A stretch of DNA of 64,000 bases from Paenibacillus contaminans (GTDB lineage Bacteria; Bacillota; Bacilli; Paenibacillales; NBRC-103111), in contig NZ_QMFB01000009.1 in assembly GCF_003285015.1 (NCBI RefSeq), positions 242,066-306,065 of the forward strand, in the 5' to 3' direction. Made by a program: the position numbers and the translations under genes. Positions 18,073-26,669 of the stretch are shown in pieces. The first letter of the stretch is position 1, and each line of letters opens with the position of its first letter. The notes below the pieces were generated by a model, which made no database searches, had not been told where the DNA came from, and worked only from the letters and a program-made list of their open reading frames with translations.

Positions 18073-18819
18073 TTAAATCGAATAAGTGCCGATGTCGAGC
18101 GCGTCCATAATACGCTGGCGCAGCGCTACGAATTCGTTTCCGTTCCGGTTGCGGGGACGGGCCATGCCCGCTTGCACCGTTTCTACGATACGGCCGGGGC
18201 GCGGACTCATCACATGGATCGTATCGGCAAGATAAACCGCCTCATCGATATCGTGAGTGATCAGCAGCACCGTTTTGCCGGTACCGCGCCACAGCTTGAT
18301 CAGCTCGTTCTGCATCGTCAGACGGGTGATGGCGTCAAGAGCGCCGTACGGTTCGTCCAGCAGCAGCACATCGGGGTTCATCACCAGCGCGCGGGCGATC
18401 GATACGCGCTGCTTCATGCCGCCGGAAAGCTGATGCGGGTAATAGCGCTGAAAGCCGCTTAGACCGACCTTCTCGAGCACTTCGTCGACACGCGGTTTTC
18501 TTTCCTTCTTGGATACGCCTGCCAGTTCCAGGCCGAATCCTACGTTCGCCTCGACCGTCCGCCACGGATACAGCGCGTGCTCCTGAAAAATGAGTACTCT
18601 CCGCGGATCCGGTTTCGTAATGACGGCCCCATCGGCGAGCACGCGTCCGGTCGTCGCCGTTTCAAGGCCTGCGAACATGCGCAGCGCCGTGCTTTTGCCG
18701 CAGCCCGAGGGGCCGACGATGGCGGCGAATTCGCCTTTTTCGATTTTGAGCTCGATGCTCGACAATACTTCAAGGTCGCCGAAATTTTTGGTTACTTGAT
18801 TTAGGTGCAGCGTCTGCAT
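18073..18819 (-). CDS. ABC transporter ATP-binding protein, nitrate/sulfonate/taurine type
   Basis: 248 residues. Walker A is GPSGCGKSTALRMFAGL, the Q-loop IFQEHALYPWRTVEANV (the YPW after the Q-loop is typical of SsuB/TauB/NrtD), the signature LSGGMKQRVSIARAL, Walker B VLLLDEPYGALDA and the H-loop ITHDIDEA. It energises uptake through the permease encoded immediately upstream (stop and start overlap in TAATG). The substrate class is inferred from the family: aliphatic sulfonate, taurine, nitrate or thiamine-precursor-like molecules. Confidence 0.9.
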   Translation of the reverse strand: MQTLHLNQVTKNFGDLEVLSSIELKIEKGEFAAIVGPSGCGKSTALRMFAGLETATTGRVLADGAVITKPDPRRVLIFQEHALYPWRTVEANVGFGLELAGVSKKERKPRVDEVLEKVGLSGFQRYYPHQLSGGMKQRVSIARALVMNPDVLLLDEPYGALDAITRLTMQNELIKLWRGTGKTVLLITHDIDEAVYLADTIHVMSPRPGRIVETVQAGMARPRNRNGNEFVALRQRIMDALDIGTYSI

Positions 18820-19649
18820 TACTTGTCCCCTCCCGAAACGTACCGGTAGTGAAGCAGCTTGCGCTTCAGCCGCTCCAGCAGGACGAGGTCGATGAAGGCG
18901 GCGATGCTGCCGATAATGATGATGCTTATAAGGACGCCCTTCATATCGGCGATTTCGGAACGATAGCTCAAGTATCGTCCAAGCCCGACGCTGGCGGCGC
19001 CGACCATTTCGGCCGAAATAAGGGAACGCCAGGCGTTACCGAACGAAACCTGAGCACCCGTCATGAAAGCGGCGAGCGATTCCGGCGCAAACACTTTCGT
19101 GAGCAGCTGCCCGCGGCTTGCGCCGAGCGTTTTGGCCAGCTCGATATGCGTGCGGTTGACGCCCTCCGTGCCGTTCAGCACCGACAGCGCCATCGGGAAG
19201 AAGCTGGCGATCGTAATGATCGAGATGACGGTCATATTGCCGAAGCCGAGCAGGATCATGAAGAACGGCGCCCATGTAATAGGCGGAATCGATTGCAGGA
19301 TGGAGACTAGGCTGCGCAGGTAGAGCGCGAAGTGGCGGGAGATGCCGCCCAGCAAGCCTAACAGCGAGCCTAGAAGACAGGCGACCGGATAGCCGATGGC
19401 AAGACAGTACAAGCTGTTGAGAATGCCGCTCGTAAATTCTTTATCCTTGAAAATGCTGAACAAGCGCGGCAGCGTATCCGCTACGCTCGGGAGAAGAAAG
19501 CTTTTTCCGATAATCCAGGAAATGATTTGCCATAACAAAAGCAGGCTGCCGACTGCAACGAAGAACGGCCAGCTTTTGAACATGCGGCGAAGACGCGAAA
19601 AGCCGGTTTTACCGGCAGGCTTGAGGGACGGTGACTGGTTCGTGCCCAT
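18819..19649 (-). CDS. ABC transporter permease, nitrate/sulfonate/taurine type
   Basis: 276 residues from ATG 19649, selected because AGGGAG lies about 10 bases upstream; a longer frame begins at 19709 without RBS. About six membrane helices are visible. The BPD_transp_1 EAA-loop region reads HIELAKTLGASRGQLLTKVFAPESL. It forms the channel between the lipoprotein (upstream gene) and the ATPase (downstream gene). Confidence 0.9.
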   Translation of the reverse strand: MGTNQSPSLKPAGKTGFSRLRRMFKSWPFFVAVGSLLLLWQIISWIIGKSFLLPSVADTLPRLFSIFKDKEFTSGILNSLYCLAIGYPVACLLGSLLGLLGGISRHFALYLRSLVSILQSIPPITWAPFFMILLGFGNMTVISIITIASFFPMALSVLNGTEGVNRTHIELAKTLGASRGQLLTKVFAPESLAAFMTGAQVSFGNAWRSLISAEMVGAASVGLGRYLSYRSEIADMKGVLISIIIIGSIAAFIDLVLLERLKRKLLHYRYVSGGDK

Positions 19650-19759
19650 GGGGTTGTACTCCCTTACCATAGAATGACACGCGCCGCCGTCTAGAGCCGG
19701 AAGCGGCACATAAACGACGGCTGCGAGGATGACCGTTGACGGATCCGGATCGAAATCCG

Positions 19760-20842
19760 TTATTTGTTAGCTTTTTGCCAGCTGAGGTCAAGAATATCTT
19801 CGACCTTGATCGATTTTTCCATCGAGCCTTGCTTCACCATGATGTCTATGATTTCTTGCATGCGCTTCGTATCGTCAGCCGTAATTTCCCATGTGAACTT
19901 CTGCGAGTCGATCGATTCTTTAATGATGTCAACCGCCTTCACTTTGCCGTCAGGCGTATCGAGCGATTCGCCTTCGATGAAGTGCTTCGTGATGAAGGTA
20001 GCCGCTTTTGCCGAATCCTTCTGCAGCAGCTCGATCGCTTCCTTCTGGGCGTCCAGCATCCGGTTCACTTTATCCCGGTCCTTGCTAAGCACGTCGCCGG
20101 AAGTAATAACGACCATGCAAGGGAACGGCCATACTTTGCCGATTTCATAAATTTGTTTGGCGCCGAATTGCTTTTGAGCGATTTTATCGAACGGCTCGAA
20201 AACGAATGCCGCGTCGACTTTGCCGGCTTGCAGCGATTGGATGGCTACGTTCGGCTCTACATAAACCATTTGCAGGTCTTTATTCGTCAATTGGGCATCT
20301 GCAAGCGCAACGCCGTTCAGAACGACGTCGGCGGTGCTGCCTTGCTTTTGCGAGGCGAGCTTCTTGCCTTTCAGGTCGGCTACGCTTTTAATATCGCTGT
20401 CCTTGTTTACGAGGATGCTGTGAAAGCCCATTTGAGCGCCGCCGACGACCTTGAGATCGGCGCCTTTCGCCGCCCATGTCGCTGCGTTCGTAAATCCGAG
20501 CACGCCTGCGTCCACTTGTCCGCCGACGATCGCTTTAATCAAATCGGTTCCGCTGCCGAACAGCTTCATTTCCGCTTTCAAGCCTTGCTTCTCGTAAAAC
20601 TGAGCTTCTTTTGCCAGCAGCGCCTGCGCATCGTCCATAACGGCCAGGTAGCCGATCGTGATGTCTTTCGTCTCTTTCTTAGGCGCAGCGGACGGTGAAG
20701 CCGAAGCGGACGCGGAAGGCGATGCGCCTTGCTTCGTATCGGCCGGTTCCGATTTGGTGCCGCAGCCTGCGATTGCCGCAGCCAGCGCGCCGACCAGCAG
20801 CAGAGATGTGAAGCGTGCTTTGCGTGATAAACGGTTAATCAT
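19760..20842 (-). CDS. Substrate-binding lipoprotein of the sulfonate/nitrate-type ABC importer
   Basis: 360 residues with a lipoprotein signal peptide (lipobox AIAGC, Cys ~27) and a Ser/Ala/Pro-rich linker (SPSASASASPSAA) before an SsuA/NMT1-type periplasmic-binding fold (TIGYLAVMDDAQALLAKE, VGGQVDAGVLGFTNAATWAA). It heads the operon: lipoprotein, permease, ATPase. A strong promoter is present at 20959-20987 with an untranslated leader of about 110 bases in which no known riboswitch was recognised. The residues do not allow a choice between sulfonate, nitrate and related ligands. Confidence 0.88.
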   Translation of the reverse strand: MINRLSRKARFTSLLLVGALAAAIAGCGTKSEPADTKQGASPSASASASPSAAPKKETKDITIGYLAVMDDAQALLAKEAQFYEKQGLKAEMKLFGSGTDLIKAIVGGQVDAGVLGFTNAATWAAKGADLKVVGGAQMGFHSILVNKDSDIKSVADLKGKKLASQKQGSTADVVLNGVALADAQLTNKDLQMVYVEPNVAIQSLQAGKVDAAFVFEPFDKIAQKQFGAKQIYEIGKVWPFPCMVVITSGDVLSKDRDKVNRMLDAQKEAIELLQKDSAKAATFITKHFIEGESLDTPDGKVKAVDIIKESIDSQKFTWEITADDTKRMQEIIDIMVKQGSMEKSIKVEDILDLSWQKANK

Positions 20843-20958
20843 GAAAATCTTCCCCCCATAATATATCCGGTTTTATTTTGCCGCCTGATTAAATAAAGCG
20901 TTCGCTTAAGATGTATGCAGCCGAGTTTCCCGGTAATTCCTAGCAGTATAATAGGGTT

Positions 20959-20987
20959 ATTATATGGGGGTTGAGTTGGATCGTCAA
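20959..20987 (-). promoter_or_regulatory. Sigma-A-type promoter of the ABC importer operon
   Basis: On the minus strand, TTGACG (20987-20982), a 17-base spacer, then TATAAT (20964-20959), about 115 bases before the lipoprotein start. Confidence 0.75.
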
Positions 20988-21316
20988 TAGGTATGGGAAA
21001 ATAAATCATATAAATTCGATGGGGATTAGTGAACAGCAAAGGGATCAGGTGAATACGGGCGGATTATCGCTTGTTGGGGCGTGTCCGGCGAGGGGAAGTG
21101 GTAATGGAATTGCATCGCAGTAAGGGCAAGTTTTCTGAACCATTCAGGAGCAAGCACACAAAATAGGTACATGATGCTGTAGTTGGAAAGGGGCTGCCTT
21201 TCACACGAGCAGCTAAACCGCCGTGTGGAAAGCGCGTATGTCGCTTGCTGCCGTTAGGCAAGCGCAACACCGCGCGCAGGGAGCTGCACGCGGTGCGATA
21301 AGCTTTTGGCAGGCGC
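20988..21316. other. Intergenic region with a partial GC-rich repeat
   Basis: No coding frame is supported. Bases 21266-21297 (CACCGCGCGC... to CGGTGCG) match, with few changes, the right part of the GC-rich element at 34914-34991. It lies 20 bases beyond the stop codon of the ATPase gene on the other strand. Confidence 0.6.
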
Positions 21317-22426
21317 CTATTTGGTAAGCGGATAAGGGCCTAGCAGTTCATTTAGTTCTGACTGTAATTGCAAGCGCAGTTCCTCGACGATCGCAAAATC
21401 GGTTGCCGCCGTATAGATGGCCTTAATTTGAGTATCGATGGCCTCGGCTGACGCCAAATGGGCGGTAGCCTCTTTCATTTTGGCGGAATAGCGTTCTTTA
21501 ATGTCGGCTATTTCGGCAGCAAACGCTTCATCGGTACCCGGGGCCATAGTACGCGTATACATATCCAAAACTTCATCCCCATCCCGATCCGGGAAGTATT
21601 CGTGAGGGGCGGTGCTATCAAAGATGGCTGTACTCAGCTCTGGAAAAATCAGCATATCCAGGCTGTTCGGATCAAAGCCGCAATGATACACTTGAACGTC
21701 GATTCCATTCGTTTCGGCAGCGGCAGCCAGCTTTTTTAGCAGTGTCGATTTACCGGAGCCGGGTCTTCCTTTGATGAAAATTCGCCTCTCCAGCTGTGCG
21801 GTTAAGCTTTGAATAAAATCGAAGGCGCCCTTCGGAGTCGCCGCTCCGAAAAACAAGTGACGTCCGGCTGTCGGCGTATCGTTCTCATGACCGGCGTAAA
21901 GGTCTTGAATCAATTCCTGCGTAACCTGGTCCGCCTTCATGAAATCCATGCTCTCGATGTAATATTTCTCCCATTCGTCATGAATCCGGAGTGCCGTTAA
22001 GAACGTTTCATACGCTTTGGAATAGATCTCAATAAGGTTCCCTTTAAGATCGTCGATCGTTTCCAAATCCTTAGATGAGATCCGGCTGTTATCAAGCGCC
22101 TCCGCGAAATTGACGGTTACGGTTTCCCCAGTCTCCTTACTCGGAACCCCCTCGCAGACACGCCCGTCGACAATGCCGATCTTCAATTCCGTTGCTATGA
22201 TGCCATCCAGTTCGTCGGGACGAAGCGGGGAGTGGAAGCATTGCACATGCCGGCCTTTTGCGAGCAGGCTATCCGCCAAGCTGCGAATAACCGTGGATTT
22301 CCCCGTACCTTGGGGACCCGTGAGGACGTATATCCGATTCAGCCCCTCGAAGGCGGAGCCGTACAAGAAATGGGCTCCGCGCGCCGTGTTGCCGCGGGCA
22401 AAGTAGTGGGAACAATTTTCGATCAA
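21317..22426 (-). CDS. Double P-loop ATPase of the PRK06851 type
   Basis: 369 residues with two similar halves, each carrying a Walker A: LTGPQGTGKSTVIRSLADSL near residue 35 and IKGRPGSGKSTLLKKLAAAA near 215. Each is followed by a parallel strand with HVQCFHSPLRPDELDGII and DVQVYHCGFDPNSLDMLIFP. This layout matches a conserved, functionally uncharacterised Firmicute family of tandem nucleotide-binding proteins. Translation probably starts at TTG 22426, because AAAGGAG stands 9-10 bases before it and no ATG fits. It is soluble and monocistronic; its biological role is unknown. Confidence 0.75.
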   Translation of the reverse strand: MIENCSHYFARGNTARGAHFLYGSAFEGLNRIYVLTGPQGTGKSTVIRSLADSLLAKGRHVQCFHSPLRPDELDGIIATELKIGIVDGRVCEGVPSKETGETVTVNFAEALDNSRISSKDLETIDDLKGNLIEIYSKAYETFLTALRIHDEWEKYYIESMDFMKADQVTQELIQDLYAGHENDTPTAGRHLFFGAATPKGAFDFIQSLTAQLERRIFIKGRPGSGKSTLLKKLAAAAETNGIDVQVYHCGFDPNSLDMLIFPELSTAIFDSTAPHEYFPDRDGDEVLDMYTRTMAPGTDEAFAAEIADIKERYSAKMKEATAHLASAEAIDTQIKAIYTAATDFAIVEELRLQLQSELNELLGPYPLTK

Positions 22427-22559
22427 CCTGAAACACTCCTTTGTGCCTATTCTGAGGGTTCAAGCGAGGTTCGACAGAATAAGCATACATGGGATAAATG
22501 CCTATGCTCCTGTATATTCGGGACCGTGCAAAGAGGTGTTTGTTTCGATAAGAAAGAGC

Positions 22560-22850
22560 AAGAGCTTTCGGCGGGCGGGATAATGAGGCAAAGGCAATTA
22601 TTAGTGAGCCAAATTCCACTAATTCTTGCCATTCTCCGGTGATTGGGTCGGCTAATGAGGCAAAGACAACTATTAGTGAGGCAAACGAAATTGATAGTGC
22701 CGTTTGCCTCACTAAGGGGCGAGAACGAGCATTTTACCGGTGGAATAGTGCTGAAAGCCACATTAACAGTGAGGTTTTCTCCACTAAGCGCTCGGTCCAA
22801 GCATAACCATTACGATATCCGTGTTTTCTTTCGTAACCGTGTCTTCAACA
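22560..22850. repeat. Dispersed 'TGAGGCAAA' element, copy 2
   Basis: Fills the gap between the DUF4129 gene and the ATPase gene. Its 39-base hairpin at 22675-22713 has perfect 12-bp arms (AGTGAGGCAAAC and GTTTGCCTCACT). GGGCGAGAACGAGCAT, TTACCGGTGGAATAGTG, AGGTTTTCTCCACTAA and ACGATATCCGTG follow as in the other copies. Confidence 0.8.
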
Positions 22851-22998
22851 ATCCCTAGTTTTAGACTTGATCGCGTACAAGTACACGATCAGATCTTAAC
22901 CTATGGATTGCTTTACATTCCATGCACCTGTCATCAGGGATTTTGTCATTACGAATTTCACAGTTTTAGATCTAGATCGGTTATCCCGCCAGCTCTGC

Positions 22999-24450
22999 TT
23001 ATTTCAAAGCATCCTTGCGCAGCTTGGCGGCCCGCTCGTCGGAAATGTCCCGCTCTCCGTAACGGGCTTCTTCGTATGCGGCGGAAAGCGCCTGCGCTTC
23101 CGGAGGGCCGGAACGAGCTGCGGCCGCCCGGCGTTCCAACTCCCGCATCGTCTCTGCCGGCGTGCTGCTCGATTGCCAGTCATAGCCGCGTTTCATCGCG
23201 TTCATGACCGTCAACCTGTACAAATAGCGGACGCGCTCCCGGTTCGTTCGTAAATCGTCCCACTTCGGTTCGCGCGCGAGCAGGGCGGAGAGCCGGTCGC
23301 GAACCGATTTTCCCCAAGCGGCGGGAACGTCGGCCCAATCGAGCAAGCTTTGCTTTTCGTCCACGTAGCCGCTTCGGGCTTCGTCCGCCGACCGCCCCAA
23401 TCCCCACTGTTCCATCAGTTTCCGGATTAACCGGCGGATTTGGGGAACAGCAAACTTTACGAGCCGATACAAGCCGTAAATAACCGCGGCGGTTATCAAG
23501 GTGTAGGCGAAGATGAAAAAGATTTTCTCCAATACCTCCGCAAAGCGGGAAGGCTCGCCGGGAGGCGGCAGCTGCTGCTGCGGCGGGGGAGACTGCTCAG
23601 GCTCCGGAGGCGGCTGTTCGCTTTCCGAGCCGAGCAGCGAGAAGAGCCAAAATATAAACCGTACCGTGCTTTTGAATGCCGAAACCAGCGCATCCTTGAT
23701 CTGTGTGAACGCTGCCGCAATGAGAACGACGCCGAAGATGACGACCGTCCAGATCGTATTTTGCGACCGGACGGAGGCGGCCAATTCATTGCCGTTTTCG
23801 CCCGTATAGGCGCTTGCCTGCAGATGGCGGCGGTTGGTTAGAAACAGGCAGACGAGAACCGCGCATAAGCCGACCCACCATAGCGTGGAGGAATAAGGCT
23901 TCCATGCTTCGGCGAAACGGGCGACGACGGAAGCCAGAAAATAGGCGATCAATCCTACCGCATACAAGACGGACGGAAAAACATCGGCCCAAGACCGGCG
24001 AACGAGCTTGGCCCCTCGGCCCAGCAGGAAACAGGCGATCACCCATACGGCGGCGGCGCGCGCCAAGTCCGGCAGGACGTTAAGCGGGCCGATACCGCCG
24101 AAGGCGCCAGCAGGCAAGGTTACGGCTGCGTAAGTCAGAGCCGCGCCTGCCAGCGCCGTGCCGGCGAAGCCGAGGAGCTTGGGAAGCCGCTTCATCAGAC
24201 TGCCGACCGACCGGCCGAGCGGGTAACACGCCAGCAGCAGCACAAGCCATATGCCGAGCGGCAGATCCGCAGGAGACAAATAGATGAAGGCGGCTAACGC
24301 CAGCGGGAAAAACACGAGCAGCTCGACGGCGCCGTACCCTACGGCCAGCAGCAGCTCGCGGCTAAACGTTCCCTTGCGGGTTACGGCCGCCGCTGCTATG
24401 CCGGCTTCGTTTTCGCTTAGGGCGGAGCGATCCGCATCAGGCTCCCTCAT
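22999..24450 (-). CDS. Membrane protein with DUF4129 domain
   Basis: 483 residues. The N-terminal two thirds hold about seven to eight hydrophobic segments. A Pro/Gln-rich linker (PPPEPEQSPPPQQQLPPP) separates another helix and a soluble C-terminal DUF4129-like region (RVRYLYRLTVMNAMKRG, SSSTPAETMRELER). It overlaps the DUF58 gene by 14 bases and is the last gene of the MoxR-DUF58-DUF4129 operon. In Bacillus the corresponding third protein (YebA) also carries a transglutaminase core; no Cys-His-Asp transglutaminase region is visible here and none is encoded next to it. Confidence 0.75.
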   Translation of the reverse strand: MREPDADRSALSENEAGIAAAAVTRKGTFSRELLLAVGYGAVELLVFFPLALAAFIYLSPADLPLGIWLVLLLACYPLGRSVGSLMKRLPKLLGFAGTALAGAALTYAAVTLPAGAFGGIGPLNVLPDLARAAAVWVIACFLLGRGAKLVRRSWADVFPSVLYAVGLIAYFLASVVARFAEAWKPYSSTLWWVGLCAVLVCLFLTNRRHLQASAYTGENGNELAASVRSQNTIWTVVIFGVVLIAAAFTQIKDALVSAFKSTVRFIFWLFSLLGSESEQPPPEPEQSPPPQQQLPPPGEPSRFAEVLEKIFFIFAYTLITAAVIYGLYRLVKFAVPQIRRLIRKLMEQWGLGRSADEARSGYVDEKQSLLDWADVPAAWGKSVRDRLSALLAREPKWDDLRTNRERVRYLYRLTVMNAMKRGYDWQSSSTPAETMRELERRAAAARSGPPEAQALSAAYEEARYGERDISDERAAKLRKDALK

Positions 24451-25540
24451 GGCTGGCTTCCTCCTCCCGGCGCAGCATCAGCAGCTCGACCGCATGTCCG
24501 AGCTCGCGCAGCTTGTCGATTTGCCGCTGCATTTTGGCATCGACGTAGGCGGTAATGAGCAGGTAGTCCGTAGCTTGTCCGCTTTGCTCGGCTTCGAGCG
24601 CAAGGAAATCGTCGAACGTAACGCTCCGCTCGAGCAGGAGTAGCGCCATCGTTTCATACAGCGCCGTCAACTGCATATTGCCGCTTTGCGCCGCAATGCG
24701 CACCGGCTCCTGTCCGCCGTCCGTCAGCAAACCATTGCAGCCGAAGCCTGTCGGCACGCCCTGCCCGAGCGTATATCTGCCGATTTCGGCGGCATAGGCG
24801 ATACCTTGCTCGATCAGCTCGGGGTCCGTGACCGCATCCCACTGCTTCTCGTCGTTGTCGATGTTGAGACAAATCATCAGCCGGTGATCGGCCGTAAAGT
24901 CATGCTGCCTGACCTGAAGCCCGCCGCTTCGTGCCGTCGCTTTCCAGTTGATCCGGTTGAGCGAATCGCCGTACCGGTATTCGCGGACGCCCGCGACAAG
25001 GAAAGGATCGTCGACGATCCAGCGCTTCACGATCAGATCGCCGAGCCAGCTGTGCGAGGGCAGCGGTATGGCTTCCAGCGCGACCGGGCGCGGGTAGACG
25101 AGCAGCCGGCAGTTCAAGGAAAGCCGCTTGACGACGGGGCTCATGCCGATCAGATCGCCGCTCGTCATCGTCGCCGAGCTCAAGTCGTAGCAGCCCCGGC
25201 GGATGCACCGGATTTGATGCCGCCTGACGATTTGCGTATACGGCAGCAAGCTGAAGAAGCTCTGATGGCTCTGATAAAACTCTCCGCTGTTGATGGACAG
25301 GTTATGCTGACGCTCGAAGCGCAGGCCGATATGCATAAGCGCCTCAAGACGCAGCCAAGGGACGGGCAGCAGCTTCCGGTTGGAAATGCGCTCGATCAGC
25401 TGCACCTCGTCGCCCTCGAAGCACGACTCCGCGCTGAAATACCGCTCGTAGCCGACCCGGGCGAGCGCCCGCTTGCGGTACAAATAGGCTTGCGCCGCAA
25501 GCACGAGCACCAGCACGAACAGCAGCCAGTGGATGCTCAT
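24437..25540 (-). CDS. DUF58-domain protein
   Basis: 367 residues. One N-terminal hydrophobic segment (WLLFVLVLVLAAQAYLY) anchors a protein whose C-terminal half carries the DUF58 signature VREYRYGDSLNRINWKATARSG (~200), preceding a von Willebrand-like fold. The family is encoded with MoxR ATPases and is thought to assist in assembly or maturation of cell-envelope complexes. The start overlaps the stop of the MoxR gene in ATGA, indicating translational coupling. Confidence 0.88.
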   Translation of the reverse strand: MSIHWLLFVLVLVLAAQAYLYRKRALARVGYERYFSAESCFEGDEVQLIERISNRKLLPVPWLRLEALMHIGLRFERQHNLSINSGEFYQSHQSFFSLLPYTQIVRRHQIRCIRRGCYDLSSATMTSGDLIGMSPVVKRLSLNCRLLVYPRPVALEAIPLPSHSWLGDLIVKRWIVDDPFLVAGVREYRYGDSLNRINWKATARSGGLQVRQHDFTADHRLMICLNIDNDEKQWDAVTDPELIEQGIAYAAEIGRYTLGQGVPTGFGCNGLLTDGGQEPVRIAAQSGNMQLTALYETMALLLLERSVTFDDFLALEAEQSGQATDYLLITAYVDAKMQRQIDKLRELGHAVELLMLRREEEASHEGA

Positions 25541-26538
25541 CGCGAACGCCCTTGAGCGAGCGCTTCCTCTGTAGGAACGTCGACTTCGCGCAAAATTTGG
25601 TCCAATATCGCCTCCGTCCGTCCGGCCTGCAGACGATGCGCATTGTTCGCAACGATACGGTGCGAAAGCACCGGCTTGACCATCGCTTTGATGTCGTCCG
25701 GCGTAACGAAGCTGCGGCCGCGCAGGATGGCGACAACCTGCGCCGCCTTGAGCAGCGCTTGCGTGCCGCGGGGGCTGACGCCCAGCGCGATGTCGGGGTG
25801 CGAGCGCGTCTTCTCCGCGATCGCCACGATGTAGCGGAGCAGGTCGTCATGCACCAGCACCGAGCTGTAATGCGTCTGCGCGGCGATGATGTCCGCCGCC
25901 TCCGCAACCGGGTCCAGCGTCTCCTGAGGACTCGTCTCCTTGAAGCGGCGCAAAATATCGACGCCTTGCTCTGCGGTCGGGTAGCCCATCCCGACCTTCA
26001 GCAGAAACCGGTCCAGCTGCGCTTCCGGCAGCGGGAAGGTGCCTTGGTTCTCGACCGGATTTTGCGTGGCGATAACGAGAAACGGCCTGGCCAGCGTATG
26101 CGTTTCGCCGTCGATGCTGACCTGGCGCTCCTCCATGCACTCCAGAAGGCTGGACTGCGTTCGCGGCGTCGCGCGGTTGATTTCGTCCGCCAGCACGATA
26201 TTCGAGAACAGCGGTCCGGGACGAAATTCGAAAGCGCTCGTTTTTTGATTATAAAAATTAATGCCGCTAAGATCCGACGGAAGCAGGTCCGGCGTAAATT
26301 GTATGCGCTTAAACGCGACGCTGAGCGAACGCGCGAGCGACTTCGCGAGCATCGTTTTGCCCATGCCCGGCACATCCTCCAGCAGTACGTGGCCCGACGC
26401 GATAAGCGCGACGAGCAGCTGCTCGATCACTTCTTCTTTGCCGACAATGACGCGGCCGACGTTTGCTTTGATACGTTCGGCCAGCAGCCGAATCGATTCG
26501 AGATCGGCTTCCGTTGCCGGTCGGTTCGTACGTTCCAT
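25537..26538 (-). CDS. MoxR-family AAA+ ATPase
   Basis: 333 residues from ATG 26538 (AAGGTGG 8 bases upstream; the GTG at 26550 has no RBS). Walker A is EDVPGMGKTMLAKSLA, Walker B NIVLADEINRATPRTQ, sensor 1 LVIATQNPVENQGTFPLPE, with an arginine-finger region downstream. MoxR ATPases act as chaperones for complexes that often contain von Willebrand domains, here probably the DUF58 protein encoded next. It is the first gene of the three-gene operon. Confidence 0.92.
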   Translation of the reverse strand: MERTNRPATEADLESIRLLAERIKANVGRVIVGKEEVIEQLLVALIASGHVLLEDVPGMGKTMLAKSLARSLSVAFKRIQFTPDLLPSDLSGINFYNQKTSAFEFRPGPLFSNIVLADEINRATPRTQSSLLECMEERQVSIDGETHTLARPFLVIATQNPVENQGTFPLPEAQLDRFLLKVGMGYPTAEQGVDILRRFKETSPQETLDPVAEAADIIAAQTHYSSVLVHDDLLRYIVAIAEKTRSHPDIALGVSPRGTQALLKAAQVVAILRGRSFVTPDDIKAMVKPVLSHRIVANNAHRLQAGRTEAILDQILREVDVPTEEALAQGRSR

Positions 26539-26669
26539 CGCGATTACCACCTTGTTTCGGGGATGATTTTTGGTATTGCCGAAGCGAACGGTTTCGCTTT
26601 CGGTTTCGTTCTCAAGAAACGCAATGACTTCTATAACGTACTTCGCCGTGCGGAAGCGATTTCCTGTTT

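Noticed and set aside
20843..20958. S-box or other riboswitch in the ABC importer leader
   Set aside because: No conserved aptamer core and no leader terminator could be recognised in the ~110-base leader.
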